From Astragalus membranaceus (Eukaryota; Streptophyta; Magnoliopsida; Fabales; Fabaceae): a stretch of DNA of 64,000 nucleotides. Where the stretch lies: the NCBI GenBank assembly GCA_039519185.1, contig CM076847.1, positions 26,285,251-26,349,250 of the forward strand, written 5' to 3'. The notes beneath the pieces were generated by a model. The model was not told the DNA's origin, ran no database searches, and saw only the letters and a list, made by a program, of their open reading frames with translations. Of the stretch, positions 9,629-21,239 are shown in pieces (position 1 is the first letter of the stretch; every line of letters starts with the position of its first letter). Made by a program: the position numbers and the translations under genes.

Positions 9629-12262
9629 TGTAACACCCCTTTTCTAATAACTTTACTTTTTAATAAAATCAGAGTCTCTTTTTTTTTTCTTTGAAAACAT
9701 ATTAAGCGAGTGCTACACTTACTCCATAAAAATCAATCACTTCACTTTTCACAGTTCGGTTCAAAACACAAGATACATAACACCATAAGAAAATGTTTAG
9801 TTCGCATCAACTAAATCCAATCACCACCAGCAGCGGAATAATAATGAGTTCTAAAATAAAAACCAATACATCACCAACAAAAATCTAAAGGTTTAAGGAA
9901 AATAACGCATAAACATAGGACATCCCCCCCCTGGTGCTACGTATCAGAGCGTGACACTTCCTACCAGATGAAGGCATAAAGGAATCCTTCACTCGTTATT
10001 ACCTGCACGTTGCCGACATAAGAAGCAACATAAAAGCAGTAGGGTGAGTCTCTTTTCATAATTAATAACATATGGGAATTAAGCATTGCATAGGAAAAAG
10101 GAAACAGGCACACCAATTCACAACAATGGAAACAATCACATCAACATTCTCTTTCCAAGCAGCACTACACGATATATGATTATGCATGAAATCCAACCCA
10201 AACTCCACGGGTACATGCATGTCGGATCCGTCACCAAAATACAAATAGGCCGTAGCCTCTGCTCACCAAATAAAACTAGGCCGAAGCCTCTGCTCACCAA
10301 TTAAAATTAGGCCGTAGCCTCTGCTCACCAATAATGCACATGTTTCATGAGATGCTATGGGAATGCATCACAACACACCACAGTCCAATCAATTCACCAT
10401 TTTAATTCATAATCTCACCATAGTACATTAATCGGCTCACCAAATTAAAATTAGGCCGAAGCCTCTGCTCACCAATCTCACCTTATCACACTCACCAATT
10501 CAGCCCACCACTCACACCAATACCAATTCAAATAGACCAATTTAGGATATTGACACGACATAGGGAAAGTGGATAAAAATAGCCATTTGGACACTTGAAC
10601 ACCATCAGCCCAGAAACACCAGTAAAATAATTTATTTTTGCATAAAACTGGAACAATTGGATAAACACTGAAATTAGCTTCGAAACGCATTTTGAACCGT
10701 TAAATTGGGATAACCGAGTCAAAAGTTACATTAAAAACAAAACAGGAAAAATACTTAGACATCCTGGAAACTGGCGCATGGGCGCTGGGCGCCCAGGAGC
10801 AACACGGGGCTTGGCGCATGGGCGCTTGGCGCCCAGGAAAGGCAACACGCACAGGCGCATGGCCCCCAGGGAACAACAGCGCGCATAGGCGCTTGGAGCC
10901 CAGGAAAACAGTACGCGCATAGGCGCTCGGCGCCCAGGGAACAACAGCGCGCACAGGCGCTTGGCGCCCAGGAAACAGCACGCGCATAGGCGCATTGCGC
11001 CCAGCACAGAAACACGGCGCCCAGGCACTAGGCGCCTAAGGCCAACATGCAACAAAACTCATTTTTCTTCGAAATTGATTTTACACGAGCCAAATGCTCA
11101 GAACATGAAAACCCAATAAAAATTTTGTCAAAAACTGAACATCATTTTTGGCGCCCATGCACTAGGCACCGAGTGAAAACACGCAACCCAACTCTTTTGT
11201 TGCCCAAAATCATTTTGCACGAGCCATTTTACCTGTATATGAAAACCTGAAACCAATTTTTACAAAACCATCACCAGAACATTGGGGCCCTTGGCGCCCA
11301 TGACACAAGCACCTAGCGCCAAAACTGGCAGCACAGTGACACAGAACACAGCAACACAGTGGCAACAGGCACAGCAACACAGTGACACAGAAACAGCAAC
11401 ACAGGGGCAACAGAATTTGGGAAACTGGCGCAGGCACACTGCTGGGCGCCTGGCGCCCATGACTAAGGCGCAGAACAGAAAATCCAGCAACATGCATATG
11501 GCGCCCAAGGCGCCTAGGGGCTTCCAAAACCAGAATTTTTCAATTTCAATCACCAATTTCAATTCACCAAACACTCAATTATATATATATGATTCAAGTG
11601 TCACCATGATTCTCAATTTCACCAAGTAAGCACCAATAAGACATATATTCAAACATATGACATCCAATTCGCATTAGCAACAATCCAAACATTCAATCAT
11701 GTGATTTCAACATAGGCAATTTAAACTCAAGCATCACAATACTATAGATTAATCATCAACATCACAATTTGTTCATAGCACTATCCTAGAATCCTAACCC
11801 TAAGCATCACCAATTCGCATAAATTATTAAAAACAAAAAGAGGACCCCCTAACCTTATGGAAGTCGAATTGCTAGCAAAGCTCCAAGGAAAAATGCAAGA
11901 CTCCAATCAAGCTCTTCCTCCTCTTGAGTGATTCGCCCCCCTTTCTCTTCTTCTCCCGTTCACTTCGCACTTCTCCTCTTCTCACTCTCTCTTTTACGTT
12001 TCTTTTTCCTTCTCTTCACAATAGAGTAAAAATGAAAACTAACTCTAAGACCCCTTGTGAGTCGAATTCTTTGACAAGGCAATAGGCCACGGGCCTAATT
12101 GTGGATCACGGGCCCTTGCTCGCACCACTCAATTCGTGACAACACCTCCTAATAAATAAAATAAAATAATTAAACCTTGAATTATTTAATTAAATTAAAT
12201 AAATATTGTAAGCCTTAAATAACTTAATTAAATAAATAATTAAATTATTTTGGGGCGTTACA
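9629..12262 (-). repeat. Full-length 3' LTR of Tekay element 2
   Basis: It is 2634 bp and starts and ends with the TGTAAC/GTTACA termini. It shares layout but not close sequence with the LTR of element 1: short tandem repeats, GC-rich GGCGCC blocks (10780-11040, 11280-11520) and a pyrimidine-rich block (11915-12020) occur in the same order. From 10108 onward it aligns with 15641-17775. Confidence 0.9.
10246..10332. repeat. 31-bp tandem repeats in LTR
   Basis: Three copies of TAGGCCGTAGCCTCTGCTCA plus an AT-rich spacer start at about 10246, 10277 and 10308, with a fourth single copy near 10452. The 5' LTR has the same set near 15779-15865 and 15987. Confidence 0.8.
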
Positions 12263-12278
12263 ACTCTCCCCACTTAGA
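12263..12278 (-). other. Polypurine tract of Tekay element 2
   Basis: On the minus strand AAGTGGGGAGAGT abuts the 3' LTR start TGTAACGCCCC. It is the counterpart of 2459-2474. Confidence 0.8.
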
Positions 12279-12528
12279 ATATTTCGTCCTCGAAATTACC
12301 TGAATCAAACAACTCCGGATACGCTTCCCGCATCTTACTCTCCAGCTCCCAAGTCATACTCTCACCAGCAGATCCTAACCACACCACTTTCACCAAAGGA
12401 ATTTCTTTCCCTCTCAGAGTCTTCACTTCTCTATCTTCAATCCGCACAGGCATAGTCTCCACAGTGAGATTATCCCGCACCTCTACTTCATCCATCTGAA
12501 TCACATGAGACGGGTCCGGAACATACTT
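12274..12528 (-). pseudogene. Chromodomain-like C-terminal tail of Tekay pol (after a stop)
   Basis: About 84 codons lie in the same frame as the integrase but downstream of the TGA at 12529-12531. They include VRIEDREVKTLRGKEI, VKVVWLG and MTWELESKMREAYPELF, which fit the chromodomain-like end of chromovirus integrases. Such tails are known to bind modified histones and steer integration. It would be made only by readthrough of the stop or from an internal ATG at 12502-12504. The same split exists in element 1. Confidence 0.75.
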
Positions 12529-15500
12529 TCAAAGTTGTGACACGTGAAACACGTCATGCAAGTTCGAAAGATTAATCGGCAAGGCCACCCTATAGGCAAC
12601 ACTTCCCACTCTCTCCGTAATCTGATACGGACCAATGAAACGGGGAGTTAACTTCTTTGATTTCAAGGCACGCCCAACACCAGTCACCGGAGTGACTCTC
12701 AGGAACACATGATCACCGGCCTGAAACTCTAAATCCTTCCTTCTCTTATCATGATAGCTCTTTTGTCGACTCTGCGACGCTTTCATCTTCTCACAGATTA
12801 ATTTTACCTTCTCAGTTGTTTCTCGCACAATCTCAGGCCCCAACACTGCACTCTCCCCAGATTCATACCAACACAACGGAGTCCTACATCTCCGACCATA
12901 CAACGCCTCAAACGATGCCATACCAATACTAGAGTGAAAACTGTTGTTGTAGGTGAACTCTATCAACGGAAGATGAGAATCCCATGAACCTCCCTGCTCA
13001 AGAACACAAGCTCTCAACAAGTCCTCTAACGACTGAATAGTCCTCTCCGTCTGACCATCTGTCTGCGGATGATAAGCGGAGCTCAACCTCAACTTAGAAC
13101 CCAAAGCTTCTTGCAAACTTTTCCAAAATTCAGATGTGAATCTTGGATCTCTATCAGATACAATACTAAGTGGAACGCCATGCAACTTCACAATTGTCTT
13201 GATGTAGATCTCTACCAACTTTGGAACTGGATAAGTCATATTAATTGGTAAGAAATGAGCAGACTTTGACAACCTGTCCACAACCACCCATATAGCATCA
13301 AACCCTCTCACTGTATTTGGCAAACCAGTCACAAAATCCATGGAAATGCTATCCCATTTCCATTCCGGAACTTCTAATGGTTGCATCAACCCCGCAGGCT
13401 TCTGATGCTCAATCTTAGACTTCTGACAAGTCAGACAAGAATACACAAACTGTGCCACATCCTTCTTCATACCAGGCCACCAGAACATTTTCTTCAAATC
13501 TTGGAACATTTTCGTAGCCCCTGGATGAATACTCAACTTGCTCCTATGGCTCTCCTCAAGAATCATTCTCTTCATCTCAGCATCATCAGGAATGCAGATC
13601 CTATCTCTGAATCTCAATACACCTTGGGAGTCTAACTTGAAATCTCCATCCACAGCTTGATCATTCACAACTAACAGGTCTACCAACTTTACATCTGACT
13701 TTTGGGCTTCTCGAACACTAGCCAAAAATTCATTGCCAATCTTCAACATTCCCAATCTGACACTCCGCGGTGTCACTTCACAAACCAGACTCATGTCCCG
13801 AAACTGCTCAATCAATTCTAATTCTTTCACCATCATAGCCGACATATGCAAACTCTTCCGACTTAAAGCATCAGCCACGACATTAGCTTTGCCGGGGTGA
13901 TAGTTCAAGCCGAAATCATAATCCTTCAGCAATTCTAACCAACGTCTCTGTCTCATATTCAGCTCCTTCTGATCGAATAAGTATTTCAAACTCTTATGGT
14001 CACTAAACACTTCAAATCTAGTACCATACAGATAGTGCCTCCAAATTTTCAGCACAAACACAATTGCAGCTAGCTCCAAATCATGAGTAGGGTAGTTCTT
14101 CTCATGGGTCCTCAACTGTCTGGACGCATAAGCTACTACCTTACCCTCCTGCATCAACACACCTCCCAAACCCATCTTGGAAGCATCGCAATATACTACA
14201 AACGGTTGATCCGGAACAGGCAAAGTCAAAACGGGCGATGTGGTCAACCTCTTCTTCAACTCATTGAAGCTCTCCTCACAGCGTGCATCCCACACAAAAG
14301 CTTTTCCCTTACATGTCAATTGAGTCAACGGAAGTGCCAATTTCGAGAAACCTTCACTAAATCTCCTGTAATAACCAGCTAATCCCAAGAAGCTTCTAAT
14401 CTCTGTAACTGACTTCGGGCTCTCCCATTGAGACACAGCATCAACCTTGGCTGGGTCCACAGCTATACCATTACCAGAGATAATATGACCAAGGAAACCT
14501 ACTTCATTCAGCCAGAACTCACACTTAGACAATTTTGCATACAATTTCTTTTCTTTCAACACTTCTAGCACTAACCTCAAATGTTCTGCGTGCTCCTCTT
14601 CTGTTTTAGAATACACCAGAATGTCGTCAATAAACACAACCACAAACCGATCCAAGTAACTATGGAAAGTACGATTCATGTACTCCATAAACACACCCGG
14701 CGCGTTGGTAACACCAAACGGCATCACAGAATACTCATAGTGCCCATATCTTGTTCTGAAAGCGGTTTTCTGAATGTCTTCATCCTTTACCTTGATCTGG
14801 TGATAACCCGACCTCAAATCGATTTTACTAAACACCTTAGCACCTACCAACTGGTCCATCAGATCATCAATTCTGGGAAGCGGATACCTGTTCTTTATTG
14901 TCACTTTGTTCAATTGCCTATAATCGACACAAAGTCTCATACTCCCGTCCTTCTTTCTCACTAACAATACCGGAGCACCCCACGGTGACACACTTGGCCT
15001 TACAAATTTCTTCTCAAGTAGATCTTCTAATTGCTTTTTCAATTCAGACAACTCTGAGGCTGACATTCGGTACGGTGCCATAGACACAGGCCTAGTACCA
15101 GGTATAAGATCAATAGCAAACTCAACCTCCCTCTCTGGCGGAACACTTGGAATTTCATCCGGGAACACTTCAGGGAACTCACACACTACTTGAACCCTTT
15201 CAATGATTGCCTGATTCTCAGCAGACAATGACGCCATCAAAGCAAACAGATGAACTCCTTCCTTCATTACCTTATGCAAATGACCAGCAGGCAACAAAAC
15301 AGATTCTTCTTCCTCGGGAGGAAGGAAACTCACAGATCTTCGGGAACAATTAATATGCACATGGTTATATACGAACCAGTCCATACCAAGAATGACATCC
15401 AACCCTCCCAACGGCAAACAAATAAGATTAACAAGAAAATCTCTGCCGAAGATTGACAGAGGGCACTTAGCACACACAAGAGAGGTAGTTACTGAACCCT

Positions 15501-15672
15501 TAGCTGGAGTGTCAATAACCATCTCCCTCATCATAGAAGATAAAACAAGGTCCAATTTCTCAGCACACAAAGCAGCAATAAATGAATGCGTAGCACCAGT
15601 ATCAATAATAGCAATCAAAGGAATACCATTAATAAAACATGCACACCAATTCACAACAATGGAAACAATCAC
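12529..15672 (-). CDS. Tekay pol: protease, RT, RNase H, integrase (1047 codons)
   Basis: The minus-strand frame is uninterrupted. Protease active site IDTGATHSF is near residue 22. RT follows at about residues 190-400, with YRQLNKVT, MPFGVTNAP and the catalytic VFIDDILVYS. RNase H covers about 480-600 (VVYCDASKMGLG to ADALSRK). Integrase has an HHCC zinc motif, then D (SMDFV), D (VSDRDPRF) and E (HPQTDGQTERT). The first dozen codons belong to LTR sequence, an artefact of the deletion join near 15640, so the native start and gag are lost and any translation would use an LTR-derived ATG. The frame ends with TGA at 12529-12531, before the chromodomain. The catalytic residues I can see are present, so the protein might act in trans if expressed. 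Confidence 0.9.
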   Translation of the reverse strand: MIVSIVVNWCACFINGIPLIAIIDTGATHSFIAALCAEKLDLVLSSMMREMVIDTPAKGSVTTSLVCAKCPLSIFGRDFLVNLICLPLGGLDVILGMDWFVYNHVHINCSRRSVSFLPPEEEESVLLPAGHLHKVMKEGVHLFALMASLSAENQAIIERVQVVCEFPEVFPDEIPSVPPEREVEFAIDLIPGTRPVSMAPYRMSASELSELKKQLEDLLEKKFVRPSVSPWGAPVLLVRKKDGSMRLCVDYRQLNKVTIKNRYPLPRIDDLMDQLVGAKVFSKIDLRSGYHQIKVKDEDIQKTAFRTRYGHYEYSVMPFGVTNAPGVFMEYMNRTFHSYLDRFVVVFIDDILVYSKTEEEHAEHLRLVLEVLKEKKLYAKLSKCEFWLNEVGFLGHIISGNGIAVDPAKVDAVSQWESPKSVTEIRSFLGLAGYYRRFSEGFSKLALPLTQLTCKGKAFVWDARCEESFNELKKRLTTSPVLTLPVPDQPFVVYCDASKMGLGGVLMQEGKVVAYASRQLRTHEKNYPTHDLELAAIVFVLKIWRHYLYGTRFEVFSDHKSLKYLFDQKELNMRQRRWLELLKDYDFGLNYHPGKANVVADALSRKSLHMSAMMVKELELIEQFRDMSLVCEVTPRSVRLGMLKIGNEFLASVREAQKSDVKLVDLLVVNDQAVDGDFKLDSQGVLRFRDRICIPDDAEMKRMILEESHRSKLSIHPGATKMFQDLKKMFWWPGMKKDVAQFVYSCLTCQKSKIEHQKPAGLMQPLEVPEWKWDSISMDFVTGLPNTVRGFDAIWVVVDRLSKSAHFLPINMTYPVPKLVEIYIKTIVKLHGVPLSIVSDRDPRFTSEFWKSLQEALGSKLRLSSAYHPQTDGQTERTIQSLEDLLRACVLEQGGSWDSHLPLIEFTYNNSFHSSIGMASFEALYGRRCRTPLCWYESGESAVLGPEIVRETTEKVKLICEKMKASQSRQKSYHDKRRKDLEFQAGDHVFLRVTPVTGVGRALKSKKLTPRFIGPYQITERVGSVAYRVALPINLSNLHDVFHVSQL

Positions 15673-17775
15673 ATCAACATTCTATTTCCAAGCAGCACTA
15701 CACGATATATGATAATGCATGAAATGCAACCCAAACTCCACGGGTACATGCATGTCGGATCCGTCACCAAAATACAAATAGGCCGTAGCCTCTGCTCACC
15801 AAATAAAACTAGGCCGAAGCCTCTGCTCACCAATTAAAATTAGGCCGTAGCCTCTGCTCACCAATAATGCACATGTTTCATGAGATGCTATGGGAATGCA
15901 TCACAACACACCACAGTCCAATCAATTCACCATTTTAATTCATAATCTCACCATAGTACATTAATCAGCTCACCAAATTAAAATTAGGCCGAAGCCTCTG
16001 CTCACCAATCTCACCTTATCACACTCACCAATTCAGCCCACCACTCACACCAACACCAATTCAAATAGACCAATTTAGGATATTGACACGACATAGGGAA
16101 AGTGGATAAAAATAGCCATTTGGACACTTGAACACCATCAGCCCAGAAACACCAGTAAAATAATTTATTTTTGCATAAAACAGGAACAATTGGATAAACA
16201 CTGAAATTAGCTTCGAAACGCTTTTTGAACCGTTAAATTTGGATAACCGAGTCAAAAGTTACATTAAAAACAAAATAGGAAAAATACTTAGACATCCTGG
16301 AAACTGGCGCATGGGCGCTGGGCGCCCAGGAGCAACACGGGGCTTGGCGCCCAGGAAAGGCAACACGCACAGGCGCATGGCGCCCAGGGAACAACAGCGC
16401 GCATAGGCGCTTGGCGCCCAGGAAAACAGTACGCGCATAGGCGCTCGGCGCCCAGGGAACAACAGCGCGCACAGGCGCTTGGCGCCCAGGAAACAGCACG
16501 CGCATAGGCGCATTGCGCCCAGCACAGAAACACGGCGCCCAGGCACTAGGCGCCTAAGGCCAACATGCAACAAAACTCATTTTTCTTCGAAATTGATTTT
16601 ACACGAGCCAAATGCTCAGAACATGAAAACCCAATAAAAATTTTGTCAAAAACTGAACATCATTTTTGGCGCCCATGCACTAGGCACCGAGTGAAAACAC
16701 GCAACCCAACTCTTTTGTTGCCCAAAATCATTTTGCACGAGCCATTTTACCTGAATATGAAAACCTGAAACCAATTTTTACAAAACCATCACCAGAACAT
16801 TGGGGCCCTTGGCGCCCATGACACAAGCACCTAGCGCCAAAACTGGCAGCACAGTGACACAGAACACAGCAACACAGTGGCAACAGGCACAGCAACACAG
16901 TGACACAGAAACAGCAACACATGGGCAACAGAATTTGGGAAACTGGCGCAGGCACACTGCTGGGCGCCTGGCGCCCATGACTAAGGCGCAGAACAGAAAA
17001 TCCAGCAACATGCATATGGCGCCCAAGGCGCCTAGGGGCTTCCAAAACCAGAATTTTTCAATTTCAATCACCAATTTCAATTCACCAAACACTCAATTAT
17101 ATATATATGATTCAAGTGTCACCATGATTCTCAATTTCACCAAGTAAGCACCAATAAGACATATATTCAAACATATGACATCCAATTCGCATTAGCAACA
17201 ATCCAAACATTCAATCATGTGATTTCAACATAGGCAATTTAAACTCAAGCATCACATAGATTAATCATCAACATCACAATTTGTTCATAGCACTATCCTA
17301 GAATCCTAACCCTAAGCATCACCAATTCGCATAAATTATTAAAAACAAAAAGAGGACCCCCTAACCTTATGGAAGTCGAATTGCTAGCAAAGCTCCAAGG
17401 AAAAATGCAAGACTCCAATCAAGCTCTTCCTCCTCTTGAGTGATTCGCCCCCCCTTTCTCTTCTTCTCCCCTTCACTTCGCACTTCTCCTCTTCTCACTC
17501 TCTCTTTTACGTTTCTTTTTCCTTCTCTTCACAATAGAGTAAAAATGAAAACTAACTCTAAGACCCCTTGTGAGTCGAATTCTTTGACAAGGCAATGGGC
17601 CACGGGCCTAATTGTGGATCACGGGCCCTTGCTCGCACCACTCAATTCGTGACAACACCTCCTAATAAATAAAATAAAATAATTAAACTTTGAATTATTT
17701 AATTAAATTAAATAAATATTGTAAGCCTTAAATAACTTAATTAAATAAATAATTAAATTATTTTGGGGCGTTACA
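15641..17775 (-). repeat. Truncated 5' LTR of Tekay element 2
   Basis: It aligns with 10108-12262 of the 3' LTR. Differences include a 15-bp deletion in the GGCGCC block near 16345 and a 6-bp deletion near 17256. The inner 479 bp of LTR and everything up to the protease are deleted. GTTAT follows the end at 17776. Confidence 0.9.
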
Positions 17776-17799
17776 GTTATCAATTTAACTAGTACTATA

Positions 17800-17817
17800 C
17801 CCGTGCATCCGCACGGG
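17800..17817 (-). other. Helitron 3' terminal hairpin
   Basis: The perfect stem CCCGTGC...GCACGGG with loop ATCC is followed on the minus strand by ATAGTACTAGT. This structure is the Helitron rolling-circle termination signal. Confidence 0.85.
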
Positions 17818-18039
17818 CCGATCGCGTTATGTCATACGATTACCTCAAATAGAAACGTTAGTTTGAAATCTTATTAATCTAAAATCAATTGTAAAATATA
17901 GAGGATGACTTGTAAATAGTCTGAACAATACCCCGTGAAAATAAAGACAAATTTAAAGTAGATAAAAAATGAGTTTCAAATAAAAAATTGATAAATATTA
18001 AAACTAAAAATGTAAAAGTATCATTTCAAAACAATATGT

Positions 18040-18960
18040 GCATTTATCCCGTGTGTTTTTATATATCAGTGCAGTATTTTTGTATATATCAGTGTTGTTA
18101 TCCCATGTTTTTTTATATATCAGTGCAACTATCCCGTGTTTTTATATATATCATTGCAATTATCCCCGTATTTTTTTAAATATCAGTGCAGTTGTCTAGT
18201 GTTTTTTTATGTATCAGTGCACTTATCTCATTGTTTCAATTGATTATTTGAGTTGATTAGTAGATTATTGTAGATAGGGAAAGATAGATAGTAGATTATC
18301 AATAACAAATATTTATCCCGTGTTTTTTTATATATCATTAACAATTATTTGTCCTTTTTTAGGTATTAGTGACAAATATTTGTCGCGTGTGTTTTAAATA
18401 TTAATCAGTTTAGATAGCCATTAAGTCTTCTTGTTTTTTTAGAAAGTAGTTTTCAAAAACTATAATTATCAATGGCAAATATTAATCGTGTTTTTTTTAT
18501 ATATCACTGCAGTTATCCCCGTGTTTTTTATATATCGGTGCAGTTATCTGGTAGTTTCAATTGATTATTTTAGTTGATAGTAGATTATAGTAGATAGTAA
18601 ATTTGTTAGATAGTAGTTTTATAGTAGTTTTCCAAAATTATAATTATCAATGGTAAATATTAATTTTAAATTGTCAAAAAAAAATTATAAATATCAATGG
18701 TAAATATTAATCCCGTGTTTTTTTATATATCACTGCAGTTATCCCGTGTTTTTTATTTATCAGTGCAGTTATCTCGTAGTTTCAATTGATTATTTTAGTT
18801 GATTAGTAGATTATAGTAGATAATAAAAGTTAGATATTAGATTATCAATAAGAGATATTTGTTTTAAATATTAATTACTAATTTAAATAGTCATTAAGTC
18901 TTCTTGTTTTTTAGATAGTAGGTTTATAGTAGTAGTCTTCAAAATTTTTAATTAAAGTAG
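18040..18960. repeat. Repeated modules inside the Helitron
   Basis: The short unit TATCCCGTGTTTTTTATATATCAGTGCAGT (about 30-35 bp) recurs many times at 18045-18240, 18300-18345, 18485-18550 and 18710-18775. A second unit around CAATTGATTATTTTAGTTGA followed by TAGATTATAGTAGATA recurs at about 18237, 18568 and 18783. Together they form roughly three larger modules. Confidence 0.75.
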
Positions 18961-18969
18961 TGTTTGTAT

Positions 18970-19195
18970 AAATTTAGAAATTTAGTTAAAAGAATTAAAG
19001 TGAAGTGATAAGAGAAAGAGAATAATTATTTATGGGAAAAGTAAAGTAAAAAGAAAAAAAAAAGGATGAAAGAGAGTGTAAAAGAAAAGTGAAAATGAGT
19101 AAAGAGAGTGTAAGAAGAAAGAGAGTGTAAGAGAAAAGTGAAAAGTAAGAAAGAGAGTGTAAGAATAAAGAGAAAAAAAAAAGAAATAGAGTGTA
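18970..19195. repeat. Purine-rich tract in the Helitron
   Basis: About 220 bases on the plus strand are almost only A and G, with repeats of GAGAGTGTAAGA and runs of A. I see no gene. Confidence 0.7.
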
Positions 19196-19292
19196 ATGAC
19201 ATTTTTACCCTAAAAAATTTGAGGTGTCTTTTAGATAGAATGGGGGTATTGGTAAAATCATAGGTGGTGAATTTGTATAAATCTATAGTAGA

Positions 19293-19860
19293 TTATTTAA
19301 TTAATTAATTACTAAAATATTCAGAAAAAGGAATGATAGATAGTAACCGAAAAAGATTAAATGTGAGAATAAAATTCGAGAGTAAAAGTGGTTAGGAATC
19401 AAATCCTCTCCCCTACACTATCATGCACTATACCATTGATCAATTTTAATTTAATTACCCAAATAAAAGATTCAATTCTATTATTAAAGATTTAGGACAA
19501 TCCATTGCCTCAAAATCCCTTTTATCTAATGGCAAACCCTAATTCCTTAAGTGTATCGCCACTAAACAAAACATTAAACTTAGAGAATTTACGGAATTCA
19601 TGATAGTAATGTCATATTTCTATAATCATCACAGTCATGACCTTAAACCCCAATATCCAGAAAACATAACACATCTCCCAATGGTGAAAGTAAACCCTAA
19701 TTCATTACAACAACAATAATTATTGTAAACAATAAGAATGGAGGTAAAGACAAATTTAAAAGGATAACTAAATTGTATTGATCATAACAATGGAATCACA
19801 TGATAGTTTTGGAGAGATTCATCTCTTCCTAACCCTAAGAAAATTAGCTACTCATGTTCA
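19293..19860. other. AT-rich DNA without a recognisable gene
   Basis: No open frame of note and no element ends are seen. This is the left flank of the composite copia insertion. Its last 5 bases, GTTCA (19856-19860), are repeated at 34702-34706, so before the insertion this sequence continued directly into 34707. Confidence 0.6.
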
Positions 19861-21239
19861 TGTTAGAGTTAGCCCTAGAGGCCAACCATTGTTCCTTGGT
19901 TATTATTTTGAATCATGACATTTATTATTATTATTTATATAATTATATGAGGCATTTTATTTATTATGTGGATTTATTTAGAACATAATAAAGTCCTTAG
20001 AATAGTTGATCTGTTTAATGGATTATTAAGTGTGACTTAATCGTGAGACCCCATTAAACATAAAGACACTATTCTTAAAGTATCCATAGTCAAGTATTAC
20101 TGTTAATTAGGACAACGGTAATGCATTGAGACTATTATGTGAGTGGACTGATGACCGTGTCTCACGGGTCATGGATATGGGATATCAAGTCTTCACATAG
20201 GTATAAGTATTAGGAGTAGTATTTGTACTGGATTGACCCGCTATGAGAATGCTACATAATAGTTATGCAAGTGTCATTAGTTATTCTCATGCGACCATTG
20301 TGAGTAGTCCTTCGACTTGAAGTCACTATGATCCCTACACGAAGAGTTGTAGGCTTTAAGGCCATCAAACATTGTCTGTAACAGGACAATCATAACGGTC
20401 GTTATTGGGCCTGCAACGAATCATGTGGAGGGGTGTGAGTGATGTAGATAGGATTCATCCCTCCTGCATAACAGGAGTTATGCCTCAGGCCTCTCGGTAG
20501 AGCGATACGTGAAATATGCGTGGCCACGCCTTAATGGGTCAATATGAGATATTGGGGCCCATTAGTGATTGGACGTATACTCGGGGATCGAGAAACAATA
20601 GTTGAACATAACAAGGATGACACTAATTATGCCTTGTGTTCAATTAAGGCATTTGGATGAAGGGACAATTACGTCACGGTAATTTGTGGTCGCAGGAAGG
20701 TATTAATCGGACCATCGATTATTCCATAAATTGGGTAGCAGTGACGCATTGCTAGATACCACTCACTGTTTATAATATGTAAATATTAATTTAATATTAT
20801 TGCCAATTTAATGGAAGCCTATAGGGTCACACGCATAAAGTGATTAATCGGAGATTTATTTAATTAAATTTGATTTAATTAAATAAACAAATGAGGGGAA
20901 AGGAATTGGGCTTGTAAAGTACAAAGCCCAATAGGCCCACCAAGATATAGTGGAAGAGTACATAAGTGATGTACTACATCAAACCCTAAGACACAAGTGT
21001 TGGCGCCTCCTTCCTCTTAGAGCTGCTAGCACAGAACTCCGAAGGTGATCACTTGCGTGGACTGAGTAGAGGTGCTGCGATTTCGTGGTGCTGGTGGTCA
21101 TCTCCGTTGTCTCCTCTTCGCTTCAAGAGGTAAACATATGAACCTATTGTGAAAATTTTGTGCTTACGTGTTCCTTGGCAAAGGGTTATTCCGCTCCGAG
21201 GTTATGTCATCTTGATGGCGATCTCGCGAAACCCCAACA
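19861..21239 (+). repeat. Left outer LTR of composite copia
   Basis: Its 1379 bp match 33323-34701 with about eight differences by eye. It starts TGTTAGAGTTAGCCC and ends CGAAACCCCAACA. It is followed one base later by the primer site. Confidence 0.92.

Larger units (their letters stand above)
9629..17775 (-). mobile_element. Tekay-like Ty3/gypsy element 2 (gag deleted)
   Basis: A complete insertion of 8147 bp bounded by GTTAT at 9624-9628 and 17776-17780. LTR ends form an imperfect inverted repeat, TGTAACGCCCC and GGGGTGTTACA on the minus strand. The 3' LTR is full length (2634 bp). The 5' LTR has lost its inner 479 bp together with primer site, gag and the N-terminus of protease, because pol joins LTR near 15640. 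The remaining pol is almost intact. The two LTRs differ at about 17 places plus two small indels over 2.1 kb, so the insertion looks younger than element 1. Confidence 0.92.
17788..19292 (-). mobile_element. Non-autonomous Helitron
   Basis: On the minus strand the element begins TCTACTATAGATTTATACAA (19292 downward) and ends CTAGT at 17788. The host bases flanking it are A before and T after, the Helitron insertion pattern. A perfect 7-bp hairpin stem (CCCGTGC/GCACGGG, 4-base loop) at 17800-17817 lies 7 bases inside the CTAGT end. It is 1505 bp and has no Rep/helicase gene. Inside are repeated modules and a purine-rich tract. Tekay element 2 lies only 12 bp from its 3' end. Confidence 0.85.

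Noticed and set aside
10700..11629. Frames of 86-115 codons on both strands (also 16233-17147)
   Set aside because: They lie in LTR sequence of Tekay 2 and follow the GGCGCC repeats, with cysteine- or alanine-rich artefact peptides.
13069..15837. Plus-strand frames up to 127 codons over Tekay 2 pol
   Set aside because: They are shadows of the intact minus-strand pol gene.
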